Source of the DNA: Caulobacter ginsengisoli
GTDB taxonomy: Bacteria > Pseudomonadota > Alphaproteobacteria > Caulobacterales > Caulobacteraceae
DNA length: 64,000 nucleotides
Direction: 5' to 3'
Assembly (NCBI RefSeq): GCF_030814835.1
Contig: NZ_JAUSVS010000001.1
Span: 62,001-126,000 of the forward strand
The notes under the pieces are model-generated. The model searched no databases. It was not told where the DNA came from and worked only from the letters and a program-made list of their open reading frames with translations. Shown here in pieces: positions 63,848 through 64,000 of the stretch (its first letter is position 1; each line of letters opens with the position of its first letter). Position numbers and translations under genes: made by a program.

Positions 63848-64000
63848 TTACGCGACCCGCCCCAGCCGCTCGACAGCGCGGCGGGAGAGGTCGGATGTGT
63901 TGTCTATGGATTTCGCCATGCTCTCGTAGCTGCGCGAGATTTCGATCAGCCGGGTGACCTGCAGGATCGAGTTGACGTTGCTGCCCTCCAGCATGCCCTG
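63848..64000 (-). CDS. flgF: flagellar proximal rod protein FlgF, C-terminal fragment
   Basis: The last 50 codons are in the window, and the gene continues beyond the right edge. The translation reads QGMLEGSNVNSILQVTRLIE, then ISRSYESMAKSIDNTSD, and ends RRAVERLGRVA with TAA. This is the conserved C-terminal coil of FlgF proteins (GxLExSNVNxxxxxxxxIxxxRxYE). It heads, in this window, the minus-strand flgF-flgG-flgA-flgH operon. Confidence 0.9.
   Translation of the reverse strand, partial: QGMLEGSNVNSILQVTRLIEISRSYESMAKSIDNTSDLSRRAVERLGRVA

Overview
The window is about 70% GC with densely packed genes, and its gene content points to an alphaproteobacterium of the family Caulobacteraceae (Caulobacter or Phenylobacterium). 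The evidence is a complete mreB-mreC-mreD-mrdA-rodA elongasome operon, a TipN-like polar coiled-coil protein beside a hexuronate catabolic cluster that ends in ppc, a TonB-dependent receptor of the Xanthomonas/Caulobacter type, xseB-ispA-dxs, and a flagellar flgF-flgG-flgA-flgH operon. I see no rRNA, tRNA, CRISPR array, insertion sequence or prophage. No stretch longer than 300 bases lacks a gene.

Layout. 1-1341: the end of an EamA-type exporter and an exported protein of unknown function. 1569-7386: the rod-shape operon. 7404-16314: prolyl iminopeptidase, an epoxide-hydrolase-like enzyme, two MFS transporters, a DUF423 membrane protein, a three-gene set (unknown beta-rich protein, APH-type kinase, small protein), a DUF1176 protein and a small membrane protein. 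16478-19018: the TipN-like protein. 19577-35760: a pectin/uronate regulon of uxaB and uxaA (minus strand), a LacI-type regulator, uxaC, kduI, kduD and ppc (plus), an exported pectate lyase (minus), a TonB-dependent receptor (plus), and kdgA-kdgK (plus). Four copies of a GACACCGGTGTC-type operator lie in its control regions. 35750-37891: divergent mnmH and selD, for 2-selenouridine in tRNA. 37888-47135: a DUF2306-like protein, a TetR regulator, a roughly 2255-residue cysteine-free RTX/FG-GAP protein and a divergent HTH protein. 47138-54181: an unknown membrane-anchored protein, a low-GC leucine-rich-repeat gene that looks transferred, a CoxE-like VWA protein, and four tandem paralogous exported proteins sharing an RHKxSGMxC motif. 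54241-60415: GNAT, histone-deacetylase-like, phosphatase and GrpB proteins, then xseB-ispA-dxs and a small membrane protein. 60443-61472: a second pair of exported paralogues. 61564-64000: flgH, flgA, flgG and the end of flgF.

How the genes fit together. The uronate block reads as one circuit. Exported pectate lyase cuts pectin outside the cytoplasmic membrane and the TonB receptor probably imports the oligomers. KduI/KduD and UxaC/UxaB/UxaA carry unsaturated and plain uronates to 2-keto-3-deoxygluconate. KdgK and KdgA convert that to pyruvate and glyceraldehyde-3-phosphate. Ppc, which overlaps kduD, can return carbon to oxaloacetate. The shared operator suggests that the LacI-type regulator in the cluster controls most of it. 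The most uncharacterised content is the four-gene RHKxSGMxC family, the low-GC LRR gene, and the giant RTX protein with its divergent HTH gene.
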